Assembly: GCA_038373865.1 (NCBI GenBank)
Contig: JAXGGA010001118.1
Location: 1-64,000 of the forward strand
Length of the DNA stretch: 64,000 nt
Reading direction: 5' to 3'
Source: Uloborus plumipes
Taxonomy: Eukaryota > Arthropoda > Arachnida > Araneae > Uloboridae
The position numbers were made by a program, and so were the translations under genes. Under the pieces are notes generated by a model. That model worked only from the letters and a program-made list of their open reading frames with translations. It was not told the origin of the DNA and did not search any database. This document shows positions 11,118 to 23,019 of the stretch, piece after piece. The stretch's first letter is position 1; every line of letters starts with the position of its first letter.

Positions 11118-11718
11118 TCCTACATCATAAATTAAACTAATCGTAGCAAAATACTTTCAGACAGATTAAACATCAGTTAAATATTGCCAAGTAGCTTTTT
11201 ATTTTGATATAGTTTTTTTTTTTAACATTTACCTAAAGGCAAAAATAATTTGTCGGCACCGGGCCCCCTGCTTGTACACCATCAATTGAACTAAATGTAG
11301 CACCACTTTCAGACAAATTAAACATTAGTTAATTATTGCCAAATAGCTTTTTATTTTGATATAGTTTGTTTTAAACATTTACCTAAAGGCAAAAATTATT
11401 TGTCTGCGTGCGGTCCCCTGCTCCTACATCATAAATTGAACTAAATGTAGCACCATACTTTCAAACGGATTAAACACCAAGTAAATATTGCCAATTATCT
11501 TCTTATTTTGATATAGTTTCTTTTAACATTTACCTAAAGGCAAAAATAATTTGTCGGCGCGGGGCCCCTTGCTCCTACAGCATAAATTGAACTAAACGTA
11601 GCACCATACTTTCAGACAGATTAAACATGAGTTAAATATTGCCAATTAGCTTTTTATTTTGATAGTTTTTTTTCTCATATAGAGGCAAAAATAATTTGTC
11701 GGCGCGGGGCCCCTTGCT
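11118..11718 (+). repeat. Four tandem subterminal repeats of about 150 bp
   Basis: Units begin at about 11118, 11272, 11422 and 11573. Each runs from TCCTACATCATAAATT (or a variant) through ACATTTACCTAAAGGC to GTCGGCGCGGGGCCCC. The unit end resembles the subterminal GCGGGGCCC of the enclosing hAT element, so the array probably grew from its terminus. Confidence 0.9.
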
Positions 11719-11779
11719 AGAGCGGGGCCCGATTGGGCAAAATCGGTCCAATCGGCCTAAGACCGGCCCTGCCCTGCCT

Positions 11780-12612
11780 AGTTATACTAGGCGGGGGACT
11801 TACCCCTTATCATGAATTATCAGAAAAACACAAACTTCACTTGGCCCTCTTTCAAACCAAAGTAATCGATTCATTTTCTGAGCAATAGTATTATAAATAT
11901 ACAAACATTTCAAAAAACCGTTCCCGGACAGATTTCGTGTGAAAAATGACGAGTTTACAGAGAATCGCCCATATTAGTTTTCTGTTCAGTTAGCGCAGAA
12001 ATCATTGTGACAATCCATTCGACAAAGGCTTTGTTCATTGTAAAAGTGGCGTAGAAGTCCTTCTCTGATATTTCCTTATGATACAAATGTAAGTGTTCAC
12101 CAACTATGAATCACTAGAAATTTATCTTTTGAAATGTGCTTTGCTTTGCCCTTAAACTAAAAGATGATTCCATGTGACAAAAAAATACGTATTAAAATAT
12201 ATGAGGATACACAAATTTACAATAAACGACAAATTTAAATTGCAAAGATTTTTATGGCAAACCAAAAGACACATCAAAACTTTGAAACAATCATTGCAGT
12301 AGTAGTCAAGTAGCTGATAGGATTCGAAAAATTGCCGATATTAGAGTAACTGTTGTGTTATAATATTCAAAAAACGGTGCAGTTTTTTTCTCTCTAAAGA
12401 TACTGAATATTTATTTGTCATAGGTTAACTTCTTATAGTTTAGGTAGTAGGTTAAATTCTACTGTCTGCTTAATTGTAAACAACATTTTTATGGATGACT
12501 TATCAAAATAATTTTGCACGCATTCAAATTTCCCGATTGGTACGTCTGCCATTTGAAAAAGTACATGCTAAACATTAGTCATCACTGGAAACGACTATTT
12601 CATCTTCCACGC
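11780..12612. other. Unassigned AT-rich sequence
   Basis: I see no gene, RNA or recognised repeat here. Confidence 0.5.
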
Positions 12613-12798
12613 CAGGACTGGCCCGCCATTTGGAAGACCAGGGAGGAGGAGTCGATTTACCCCCTTGGTTTTGTGAAATTAATGCATTTACATAAAAGTG
12701 AATGTGGTTTTTTTCTCTCATCATTTGGTATAGTTTACAATGAATATATGTCCTTTGCCGCCCCCCCCCCCAAGCAAAAATTCGAAATGACGGGCCTG
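12613..12798 (-). repeat. Dispersed repeat family, copy 2
   Basis: The ends are CAGGACTGGCCCGCC and, in reverse, CAGGCCCGTCATTTCG. The interior matches 877-1020 (ATTTACATAAAAGTGAATGTGG-type and TATAGTTTACAATGAATAT blocks, shown as markers). A C-run lies near 12760. Confidence 0.7.
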
Positions 12799-13037
12799 CG
12801 GCAAGAAAAAGGGGCTGAATAGCTGGAAAATACGAACTTTCACAATATTTAGTGTTAAAACTTTTCCCATTGGTATTCATGAAGAAAATTAATTATGCAA
12901 TGGTATAAATGTAGCTTTTTCTTTTTCTCATTTGCTCATTGTGTATTTTTTCCTCCTGCATATTATTGAGAGACGTTTGATATTAAAATTAAGATCGCAA
13001 AAATTCGACTTTTAGACTTCACCCCCCCCCCCCCCCC

Positions 13038-13082
13038 CAGAAGCTTGTCCCGTATTTACGGTTCTTAAATCTGGCAACCCTG
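13038..13082 (+). mobile_element. Solitary right end of a hAT element
   Basis: The sequence from AGAAGCTTGTCCCGTATTTA to CTGGCAACCCTG closely matches the right end of the 43455-45407 hAT. No matching left end or TSD was found, so this is a truncated copy. Confidence 0.6.
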
Positions 13083-13283
13083 ACAATAGGGCGGAAAGAG
13101 AGAGAGAGACAGATGAAAAAAAAAGTACAGGGGGGGGGGGGCTTACATGTTGGATCTCCTCGGCAGGTGTCCCAAGTGCCCTTCCATAAATTAGTCCCTT
13201 TAAATCGCGTTCCTTTGCAAATGAAGGGTTCAATCAAACTTTCACGCAAGAAATAATCAGGATTTAATTTTTTTGTTTTTAAA

Positions 13284-13665
13284 GCATAGGCGGCTCGTAG
13301 AGGGGGCGGGGGGGGGGGGGGTAAGGGGGCTACTGCCCCCTTACTTTCAAAAGGAAAAGGGCCTCGCCCACTCACTTTTTCAGATTAAAAATCTAATGAT
13401 CGATTGAAATTATTTTTTAATTTGTTGACTGATTTATTTTATGAAAGCAAAAACTGCTTATTCCAAAAAATGGACTTTTTTCAGGTGTTTCATAAAAATA
13501 GAACTTAGAATCGGAAGAAGGTCATTTAACCATTAGTGTTAAAATCCAATAATGTAACAAAATTCTAAAACAAAAGGTTTCAGAGGTGCTGCCTCCTGCA
13601 TCCGCCCCCCCCCCGCAAACGTTTCTTTTGACCCCCCACTCTTTTGTTGTACCAGCCGCCTATGC
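13284..13665. mobile_element. Short TIR element with G- and C-runs
   Basis: The ends are GCATAGGCGGCTCGTA and, in reverse, GCATAGGCGGCTGGTA. A G-run (about 13305-13321) and C-runs sit just inside the ends. No clear target duplication was found and the superfamily is not assigned. Confidence 0.6.
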
Positions 13666-13908
13666 AAAAGGCATAAGTTAGGATTCCAAAGGTTCTCAAA
13701 CTAAGTTTCTTCAGGATGTCATGACCGAGCTGTGGGCGTTTTGCTTCAGTTCTGTCTTAGTCCTGGCTTAAGGGCGGTAACTCCTTGCATAAGTTTCTCT
13801 TGTTTGCCACTTAAATTCAGTCGAAGACTTAAAAATTCAAAGAAATTTTAAAAGTTCCTGAGCTGAGTCTCTCTCATGAAAATTTAGACTTGGGGGAAAA
13901 AAATGTAA

Positions 13909-14668
13909 TGCATCGATTAACCGATTAATCGGCTATAATCAACCTTTGTGCCGATTATTTATAATCGGAAAAGTTGGGCCGATTAATCGGCGGGAAAAAT
14001 ATTTTAAACATATTTTTTAAGGTATATCTTCAACGAAAAACTGTGATAGCATATTTGTTAACAGAAAAAAAATGTAATTTTCTTCAAACTTCGTATTCCA
14101 AGCTGATGAGGGCATAAGAAGCCCGGAACTGCAATCCATGGATCGAAATGAACGAGTTGGCGGTGTATTGCATATATGAAACATTTTTCACGTATCGATA
14201 TTTTTTTCCTTTAGCACAGTTCTTTTAAATAACATTCTACTTTTCATAAAGAAAAAAGGTCTCGGATTAAATGGTTACCAATAATTAAAAAAAAAAAAAA
14301 AAAAAACATTAAAAGTGTTCCAAAATTAGTCTGCTCACCACAGCCTCTTCCCTATATCTATATGTTTTAAACTTTCATGCCTAGTAAGCATTATGAAACT
14401 TTGTAAGCAATAATATGGAAATTACCCCAAAGAAATTTGATGAAATTTCGAAATTATTTAGGGAAAATGAGGGAAATAAAAAATAAATCATCGCTCTGAA
14501 ATAAATTAGTAACTATTTCTAAAATCGAAATTGTGGAACGAAAAAAAGTGATGGAGAAAGTAGTAGAATTCATAATGATAATCATGATTGCTAATAGGCT
14601 CTGCCGATTAATCGGCCAATTATCAAAAATCGATCAATCGGTAATCGGCCAATTTGCTTATCGGTGCA
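13909..14668. mobile_element. TIR element with CGATTAATCGG repeats, carrying a ribozyme-like insert
   Basis: The ends are TGCATCGATTAACCGATT and, in reverse, TGCACCGATAAGC. Both flanks carry several CCGATTAATCGG motifs. No exact TSD was read. The interior includes the hammerhead-like sequence at 14098-14141. Confidence 0.6.
14098..14141 (+). ncRNA. Hammerhead ribozyme remnant (type I, short stem III)
   Basis: CTGATGA is at 14103-14109. Stem II is GGGC (14110-14113) with GCCC (14121-14124) and a 7-base loop. GGAA follows where GAAA is expected. A C-TGCA-A short stem III and ATC sit at the cleavage position, and stem I is CCAAG with CATGG (one mismatch). Defects are the second base of GAAA and the broken stem III pair, so it is probably inactive. 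Its sequence is homologous to 32144-32226. Confidence 0.65.
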
Positions 14669-15152
14669 TGTCCAAAAAAATACTCTCAAAAACGTTGCAT
14701 CTCTTATGAAACTGTTCGTAGTTCATTTTGGCTTTTGTTTTTGTCTGAAGATGAGAACATTGGTCACGCGACAAAGAAATTTAAATTTCCATTTCGAAAA
14801 AACTCATCAAAGAAAAAACCCAACATCCTGATGACAATTTGCATCGATTTGCCAGATATCATTTGGCGACATTTGGCATCATAGCTCTTGCCGTTTCATT
14901 TGCAACAACCCTAAAATCTCTCGCGCGTTGCGACCACCGGTTTGTAACAGTGAAGACAGTGAGAGAGAGAGTTGGCATCTCCTACGTTAATAATCATTTA
15001 ATGTGAACTCGCCTATTGTCAATTACAATCAAGAATCGGTGATTATCAAACAATTTTACACCGCACTTCCTTTGGGATTATTCTGTGCACTGAAAATTCC
15101 CTTTCTTGCGTGCTGGAGAAATAAAGATTCGAAAAACATTCAGCGTAGAACG

Positions 15153-15195
15153 ATGTGGAATACCCATCGAATAGGATTGCTCTTATTACTCTCAG
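15153..15195 (+). CDS. Candidate first coding exon, signal peptide
   Basis: The ATG has A at -3 and opens a 14-codon frame, MWNTHRIGLLLLLS, that ends in CTCTCAG joined to GTAAGT (15196-15201), a near-consensus splice donor. A basic residue followed by a leucine run is the start of a secretory signal peptide, so the product would enter the secretory pathway. The exon ends in phase 1. The region upstream (14880-15150) is less AT-rich, has several CpG and a GAGAGAGAG tract, and could hold the 5' UTR and promoter. Without the splice the frame runs on to 15386 but loses coding character. No partner exon was fixed, so the protein family is unknown. A chance ATG-plus-donor cannot be excluded. Confidence 0.4.
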
Positions 15196-15201
15196 GTAAG
15201 T

Positions 15202-17740
15202 GCTTTTTCGTGCGGATGACGTTTTCGAATTCCCGGCTCTTATTCAACGGCCGCAATTTCGAACCGCGAAAGGACGCTTCGAACTTGGTTCGAATCTTCG
15301 GAGCTATATTTTTGAAAATATTCGTCAAATGGGTTGTTGATGTTGAAAAAGGCTTCATCTGGGAACGTAGTAATTCGAATGAATGAGGAAAACGCCTGCG
15401 TGGGAAAAATCAATTATTTGCAAGAAGAATTATCATTGTAATTTTTTTAACTGTTGTGGTAAAAGTGCAGAACTTTTCGTATAGAATGCAAAAGAATGTT
15501 CATATTCTTCGTAAAACGAAACCTCAATTTTAACTTGTTTTCTCAATTGCATTGGATTTAAATATGTCTACTTTTTATTTCTTGGAATAAAGTATGATTC
15601 GTGATACCAAATCCTTCAACAACAATAATCGATCAATTAATATAATTCCGCCTCAGAACGACACCATTTTTATCCACTTCGAACGTTATTATTTCTTTTA
15701 AATTTATATTTAAATCCCCTAAGCTACAATTAACAAGGGGGGGGGGGATTTCGCATGTTACACAATTTTGAAAGAAAAAAAAAGTTAAGGATTGTCATAA
15801 TGAATGCCTTTTGGTCCTTAAAATTCTGAATTCTCAACACTATGATTCGATGGAACTGAAATCTCAGTGTGTGTCTGATAGAACAACTACAAGATAATAT
15901 AATCGTATTCTTTTGTTAAAATCATGCTTCAGATTTTTATTGTATGACTAAGTACCTTCATTATGAAATGGATATTTATTTCATTCAATTTTAACTTGCA
16001 AAGAGCAAGAAGCGAAATCAGCTATGAACTGAAAGGTCATTACATTAAATTGAAAAATTGTTTGCTAATTAAGGTAGGTTATCTCTTCTGTATTTTCGGC
16101 TAAGTAAAAATATGTCCAAAATTTTAAATATAGTTTAAATTCTAGTGGTCAATAACAAATTGTATATTTTTTAAATTGTAAAATTTAACAAGGTCATTTT
16201 ATTGAAAAAAGATTATGAGATGAGAATCTAATGCAATTTTTATTTTTAAAACAAGTTTTTAAGTTGAAGTGGATTTTACCAATACAAATAAATTTCTTTG
16301 TTATACAGATCTAAAATACTCTTTGTAAAAAACTGAGAGAAAGCGAGATGTGATTGAGTGAAATCTGAGAAAAGTACAACTTTTACTGCCTCGCTATGTA
16401 TATATAATATTGAGGAAAAGAAAGAAATATAAAAGAACGATCTACGTTTTGTAAGAGTCAGTGTAACTTCTGTTTTTTGACAACTTCACTGCTGCAAAAA
16501 ACTGAAATAATTTAATAAAAAATGTAAAGTTTTTGTTTTTATAGTCTCCTAAAAATGGACCAACATCATACCCCGGGATCTTGGTCTAATAATGCTATCA
16601 TAATTCTTTTCTCGAGAAGAACTTAATTTACTGCTCCATTTTTGATAATGGCCATTTAAAAAATAAAATGTTTTCAGACTTCTAAAACTAGCAGCAGTGC
16701 TGACGTATCATTTTCTGAAATAAAAGTTATTCAATTTAATTGCAGGCATGTGATTTCAGTATATGGATTTGTAGGTTCTAATCGGCATAAATTAAAATAA
16801 AATTTATTAATAGTTTTTATAAATAATTGAGACCATTACAATGAACCCTGACTCATCCCCTAGTGTTTTATTGATTCTCAGAAAAATGCCATGGTTTAGC
16901 TTCAAATTGAACAAGATGAATCAGTGTTTAAACTGAAATTATTTCTTTGACATTTTCTGTGTGTATTTTTCTATTTCCATTTATTAACTGATGCTCTACC
17001 AAGACCTCAGTCAATGCACCCTACCGCCCTACCCTAAGCCATATTGATTTCAATAGCAAATCGAAGCACTATAAAGGTCCAGATATTATTGACGAATGAT
17101 CGTTTAATAACTGTTCACAGAAAATTTTGATATTTTAAAAAGTTTTCCGTAGTATCCCTTTTTGTTGGTTGTATAGTATTACTGAACTAGTGTATAATTT
17201 TACAGTTTTGCTATAGGCTGTGATATAAGACCTAGGTGCCATTTTTAATGAATGAAATATAATTTTTTTTTTCATTAAACACATTGCTGTATGAAACATA
17301 ACATACTGCCAAGCGTGTAGTGCAAACAAGTAAAAGCAAGTAAAATGAACAAACAAAAATGATATTTTAAAGACAAAATTGTTTGTGTTTGAAAATTACT
17401 TTGATAAATTAATTCTTTGGACCTTTATAGCCTCCATTGTTATTAAAATGAGTTAGAAAAGAAAAGCTCCAATGTGATCCGCAATTGTAGGTGTCAAATT
17501 TAGCACGTAGGTGGAAATCTAGGTGTCAAATAAAAATTTTTGGCAGCAAAATGCGACTAACAAACTCTTATTTCTAACGCTGGTCATTACATGGCTAACA
17601 ACAGGTTCATACAAAATGAACTATTCAAACACATTCAACAAAATCCAGTAAAAAACTGGACAAGCAAGGGAATCTTAAGAAATATCAAAACATATCATCA
17701 GATTCTGAGAAAATTTTCAAAAGTTTTACATTTTTATCAA
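15202..17740. other. AT-rich, presumed intron
   Basis: If the exon above is real, this is the start of a long first intron. A G-run is at about 15738-15746. No repeat ends or coding-like frames were recognised. Confidence 0.4.
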
Positions 17741-17933
17741 TATTTTTCCAGGGATTGTGCTAAGCGTTCGCCACCTGGCAGTGGCGTATTTACGTATGGG
17801 CTTAATGGGCTATAGCCCAGGGCGGCACGATTGGAGGGGCGGCACTTTTTCCATGTAAAGTGAAGACCTTTTTTTTTTTTAGAGAGTAGGGCGGATCGGC
17901 CGCGAGAATTACATCAATTAATTGAATTAAATA

Positions 17934-18493
17934 CAGTGAACTCTCACTTATACACCACCTCATTCATACGCCTTTTTCACTTATACGACGATTTTTACTG
18001 GTCTCAGCACATTCCATAGCAAAATAATGATAGTATCATTCGTTTATGCGTCGCTCTAAAGCTAAATATTTCACTTATGCGCCGAATTTTCATTAAAATG
18101 TAAAAAATTTAATTTATTTTCTTTAAAAAATAAGCATTTTCCATCACTTTCCTCTTTAATCTTTCGCCTTTATTGCTCACGGAAGGGATTTTTTCCGCAT
18201 AAACTAGAGTTCGGGGAGGGACAAATATCTATTATGCATCGTTTTAAAGGGAACAGTTTGTAATTATATATGCTTCAATTTTTTATTTCTCTTTATCATT
18301 GTAGTTACGTTACAGTAATTGCCAAACCGTAGTAATCTGTCCCTTTTCTATAGAAACATTCTTATTCATTCTCTCATTAGAAGCTATGTTGCGTTTTAGT
18401 CCTATGAATAGGCTTGTTCACTTATACGTCTCTCTCACTTATGCGCCTTTTTTCGTTGGTCCCTTGCTCCGGCGTATAAGTGAGAGTTTACTG
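17934..18493. mobile_element. Tigger/pogo MITE, 560 bp
   Basis: The left end is CAGTGAACTCTCACTTATAC and the right end reverse is CAGTAAACTCTCACTTATAC. TA flanks both ends (17932-17933 and 18494-18495). CACTTATACG/GC repeats run inward. It has no coding frame. It is nested in the CCACCTGG hAT. Confidence 0.92.
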
Positions 18494-18626
18494 TACTGTT
18501 CTTTATTTAATAACACTGGAATGCTGGTGGAACTTTTCATACAAAAGCATTGAACCGCAGTGGAAAAAAAGAAAAGAAGATAAGACAGGAATAAGACTAG
18601 AAAGATGAGAAAAAAAGACTGCGAGA

Positions 18627-18760
18627 CAGTAAAAATTGTTCGTTAAAACCGGGTCTTGCTCGTTAAAAACAAATTCTGTTCCATAGAGTTTAACATTGAT
18701 CCAACAAAATATTCTCGTTTCTCTCGTTACATACGAGCTCGTTATAAACGAGTTCGACTG
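18627..18760. mobile_element. Decayed Tigger-like MITE
   Basis: The right end reverse is CAGTCGAACTCGTTTATAAC, followed by TA, typical of pogo MITEs. The left end is a weak match, CAGTAAAAATTGTTCGTTA. Confidence 0.45.
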
Positions 18761-19562
18761 TATTCATTACACATTTTTTAAATTATTTTATCGTTTATTT
18801 ATTTATCGATTTTGTTTTATTTTTTCTAAAATATTTAAATGAAGCCATGATCCATTTCAATAAAATTTTGTACACCAGTCGAGATCAGCCTGTACAAGAA
18901 AAAAAAGCAAATTGTATGAAAAAAAATTTTTTAAAACTATTTTTGAAACAAATATGTGAAGATTATTCATTTCAAAAACTTTTAAATTTCGAAAGAAAGT
19001 TCTTAATGTAATTAAGTACTAAAAATGTTGATTTATAATAATGTAAGAACAGATTTGTAGTAGTAAAAGTTGAGATTCGCAAAAGACGAATTTTTACCCA
19101 TTGGCTGGTTGTTAACAACCGACCAGTTTTATGTTTAACTATCTGTGTGGCTGGGATTTGCACGGTTTACCTTGAAAATACAGTTTATGTCAAGTAAATA
19201 AAAAAGGTTTTTTTTACAACTATAAAATTCAACACCTCAAGGGGGGGAGGGCGGCAAGTTTCAAAAGCCCAGGGCGGCCTTACGTCCAAATACGCCTCTG
19301 CCACCTGGTCTAATGGGATAAAACAGAAAATTTGGCGAATAAAATTCTGATTTGGCTAAAGTATTGGCGAACGAGAATTTCTTAGAAATTTCCACTGAGG
19401 GAAAAAATATAGATTGTATTAAGAAAAGTAAACAATAAAAATTTTCGGCTAAGACTTTCGACATTTATCTAAAACTTTTAAAATTTGGCTAATTTAATGG
19501 CTAACATCTTAAAATCCTTAGCGCAGACCCTGATTTTTCTTCAATTTTAAGGATCTGCAATG

Positions 19563-20856
19563 CAGGGTTGACAAGGTTTTGGACACTTCGGTAAAAACCC
19601 TGGATTAAACTGTCCTGTCCAAAAGTCCCTAGAACCTAAACTACATTCTATTTAAGTTGTATTTTGTGAGCAAGTATCAAAAGCAGAATAAAATCTACTA
19701 AAGAAATTTTTATTAGTTTAAAAAGTAAGTTAGAAATTATTTATTGATTGCGAATATTCAAATATGTATTTAAAAATACATAAAATTTATTCACCTGATT
19801 CTAATCTAGTACATAGAAATTGCAATTCTGTATTATAAATTTCTTTTAATACTCATGATTTCAAGTAATTTTGTTTTTAATAGTAGCCAAACTTTCTACA
19901 AAGATATGCATATAAGGGTGTTCAAAATATAGTGCAATAAATGACTTAAAAACACTGACTAACTACATGAGTTTGTAAACTGAAAAAAAAAGTTTTATTG
20001 TAGTTTTTTGTCATTTGAGGAAGTGATGAAATAACCCCTGAGGCAGAAAGCTGCAGAAACAGCGACATTGTCGCAGAATCAGGGAGACAGCGTGCAGAAA
20101 GATTTTTGTGATTAGGAGGAAAAAAAGGCTAAGAAAAAAAAAATAATATTAAACAGCCACCAGAAAAAACCTATGAATCTGTAGTATTAATGCTAACATT
20201 TTTAAAAATATAAACGCCTTGTGTTACTGTAACAGGGTTGCATATATATTTATTATTGAAGAGTATTCTAGTCTTGCAGAAAGAAATTGGTTCTAGAAAA
20301 TTTGTCGCAGAAAGCTGAAAAAAATTCTGCCACGGGGGAAATAACTATACAGCCATTTCATGCTGCGACATTAAATAACCATAATTTAAAATAATAATAA
20401 AGAAAAAAACGCTAGTTTTGAAATGTAGTGCATATCAACAACTTGTTATTTTTAAATCTAGGATTTATATAAAGTTTTTTTAACTTGAACATTATGCAAA
20501 ACAAAATCATACAAGAACCTTTAAAAAAACGTTTATCTATTTTTCTTCCTAAATGTATTACATTTAAAAGCTTTTTTTTTTTTTTGACCAAAAATACAAC
20601 TGAAGTTAGTTACTTTGGTAATTCACATTTCTTTTCATAACCCTACCAACTTTTACATAAGGAAATTTTAAATGCAGTGCTATTGGTGAATTTAAAATTA
20701 TTATCAAATATTTATTACTTAGAATTAATATTTATTTTTATGTATTACAAATATTGCATAAATAAACATTGATTATAATTAATTCCCTTAGCTTTAGCAT
20801 ACTTTCGGAGTTTTGGAAAGTAAAACCCACCTGTCCTGTCCAAAATCCTGGCCCTG
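19563..20856. mobile_element. hAT-type element, 1294 bp, TSD CTGCAATG/C
   Basis: The left end is CAGGGTTGACAAGGTTTTGG and the right end reverse is CAGGGCCAGGATTTTGG. TSDs are CTGCAATG (19555-19562) and CTGCAATC (20857-20864), 7 of 8 bases the same. CCTGTCC occurs near both ends. Inside, imperfect repeats of GCAGAAAGCTG/TGTCGCAGAA lie at 20043-20320. No transposase is visible. Confidence 0.85.
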
Positions 20857-20864
20857 CTGCAATC

Positions 20865-22888
20865 ATTTCAGTGTAATTGTTGTTCTGGACAGACTGATTA
20901 ACGCATGGGTTCAGCCCCATACCCAATACATGTGTTTGTTTGCTTATCTAGGCCTGTCAAAAAACTACCAATTTTACTTTTGAACTTATTAGTTTACTTA
21001 CATTCTTTAAAGATTACGAAAGAAATAATATTTGGTTATCATAGAGCCTTTTATTTTGAATCCTATTGTAAATTTTCTGGTTTTTTTCTGCAAAATATTT
21101 ATGAAATTCCTATTTCAGCTGATCATAAGAGCACCATTTAAGATATATGCTGCTAAATGCATTTTTGTCTGACGTGTAAATTAAGAATTTAATAATATGT
21201 TTGGTAATGATTTGATAGTTTCCAGTTTGAGCATAGTGCCTAATGACTTGGTACGCATGATGTAGCTTTTTCTCTCAAAACTGAACAGGTTATAGTGTAA
21301 CACTTAAAAAAGAATATTTTAACTGTGAAAAGTTTTATTTACTCTCTAGTTATATAACTGCTTGCTGCACAATCTAAAAATTTTAAACATTTTCTCAATT
21401 TGTATTTTTCTGAAAGTGATTTCAAGCTAAAAGCTCAGTTCTGTTATTTGTGCCATCAAGCTTTGAAAAGTCTCCTTGTGATGATACTAGTGGTACTGTC
21501 AAATGCATTACAAAAAAGCAATTCTTCAAATGATCCCAGTAATACTATTATGCACAAAATTCTTTGATTTTTACATGACTAAAATTCAAATCATAAAAGT
21601 CACAAATCCCAACAGGTTAAAAAAAAAAAAGAAAACAAATAGGGAGAGAGAGATAGAGATTGGTGGAAGCAAATAACTAAAATGATGCATTTGTAACAAC
21701 CCCTAGTTTTTCAAATTAGTTTTATCAAAACACAAAAAATATAAAAGTCATGTTAAAGTTACATTTTAGCATCCCCATGGATTAGTTCTCTTCATTCAAA
21801 AACTCACACCTCAAAAAAATATGTTTGCTGTATTTCACTGAGCAACATAATTTTATGTGTTAGTCCTCCAGTAACAAAAGCCTCAGGTAGAATTTTTTTT
21901 CAGAGAAAGAGATGAATTCAATCAATTTTTTTGTGAATTTTTTATTTTTAATGTTTTATACATTAAATTATAAGTTTATGTATTGTAGAAATAGTCTCAT
22001 CTAATATGAGTCTGTACTTTATATTTTGTGCGATTCGTATTGTATAGTAATACAAAAAAAAAAAAAAAAAAACACATTGTGTAGTAAAAGCTGTTGAGTA
22101 CATAATTTGAAATTGTAGATATCATAAAAATTGCCAAAGTTATGATTTATTTTGCTTTTACTATATCACTAATGCAACTTTTCTTGGAAAAACAAAATTG
22201 TCTTTTCAAACACATTTTTGGAAATTAATATTTTAAAAAGTATTAAAGAAATCAATAAGAAATTACAATGTTAATGTTAATAGTGAAAGCAAATGACAGA
22301 TAAAAGCATCATAAAATCTGAGACCATGGGCTTCATTTTCATTTGCGGCTTAGATGATTTAGTATTGAATGAACCAATAGGCAATGCACCAAAATGGTGG
22401 AGAACAGTTAAATCAAATGTAATATCAAAGTTTTCTGTACAGGAGGACAAAGTTTTAAGCATATACTGCAAGTAGTTAAATGCAATAGAGATTTCTCAAA
22501 TATTTCTTTTGTAGAGTAAAAATTGAATCATTTCTGGACAACTAACCTTACAATATTTCTGTATTGTTATGCTATACTGAAGCAAAGAAGAGTAAGTTTT
22601 TATGAACAAGTATAGACTGCAATGATGCATTGATTTAACTAGTAAAATTTCTAAGAATTTTGAATATTCTGTAAAAACTGCTGTAATAAACAAGACTATA
22701 ACCTTTTTTCATTATAAGTTTGCAGTTGCTTACATTTATTTCATTTGATACTTTAACTTTTGTATTGCGAAAGGCAGAAAAGAGATTTTTCTGATGCGCC
22801 AGGCTTAACAGATGTGCACTGTGCACTGTTTAATTCACATTTCTAAACTAAACATTTTACTTTATGTTATGTGAATTTTTTATTGCCA
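20865..22888. other. Unassigned AT-rich sequence
   Basis: No gene or repeat end was recognised. A-runs occur at 21620 and 22053. Confidence 0.5.
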
Positions 22889-22890
22889 TA

Positions 22891-23017
22891 CAGTGGAGGA
22901 GTGGTCCCTGTAAGAGGTAGAAAATAGAGTATATTGGGATGAAGTTGTGTTTTTCCCACCAGTCGTTGTATTGGGATAGTCTTTATAACGAGTGGTCGCT
23001 ATAAGGAGGGTCAACTG
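22891..23017. mobile_element. Tigger/pogo MITE, 127 bp
   Basis: The left end is CAGTGGAGGAGTGGTCCC. The right end reverse is CAGTTGACCCTCCTTATAGC. TA flanks both ends (22889-22890 and 23018-23019). Confidence 0.85.
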
Positions 23018-23019
23018 TA

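Larger units (their letters stand above)
7770..11771. mobile_element. hAT-type element, 4.0 kb, TSD CCCTGCCT
   Basis: The left end is CAGGGCCGGCCGTAGC. The right end on the reverse strand is CAGGGCCGGTCTTAGG. A perfect 8-bp duplication CCCTGCCT flanks the element at 7762-7769 and 11772-11779. CAG-type ends with an 8-bp TSD are the mark of hAT elements. It contains four tandem subterminal repeats near the right end and a nested hAT at 9380-10022. No transposase frame is visible, so it is non-autonomous or decayed. Confidence 0.85.
17779..19300. mobile_element. hAT-type element, 1522 bp, TSD CCACCTGG
   Basis: The left end is CAGTGGCGTATTTACG and the right end reverse is CAGAGGCGTATTTGGACG. A perfect 8-bp TSD CCACCTGG is at 17771-17778 and 19301-19308. 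GCCCAGGGCGGCA motifs occur at both ends. It contains one complete and one decayed Tigger-like MITE and no transposase. Confidence 0.93.
17749..19532. mobile_element. About 254-bp MITE (CAGGG...GCTAAG ends) split by a later insertion
   Basis: The left end is CAGGGATTGTGCTAAGC and the right end reverse is CAGGGTCTGCGCTAAGG. ATTTTTC directly abuts both ends (17742-17748 and 19533-19539), consistent with a degraded 8-bp TSD. Without the inner hAT, the remaining 30 + 224 bp make a MITE of about 254 bp. A second copy, also split, is at 43315-45531. Confidence 0.8.
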
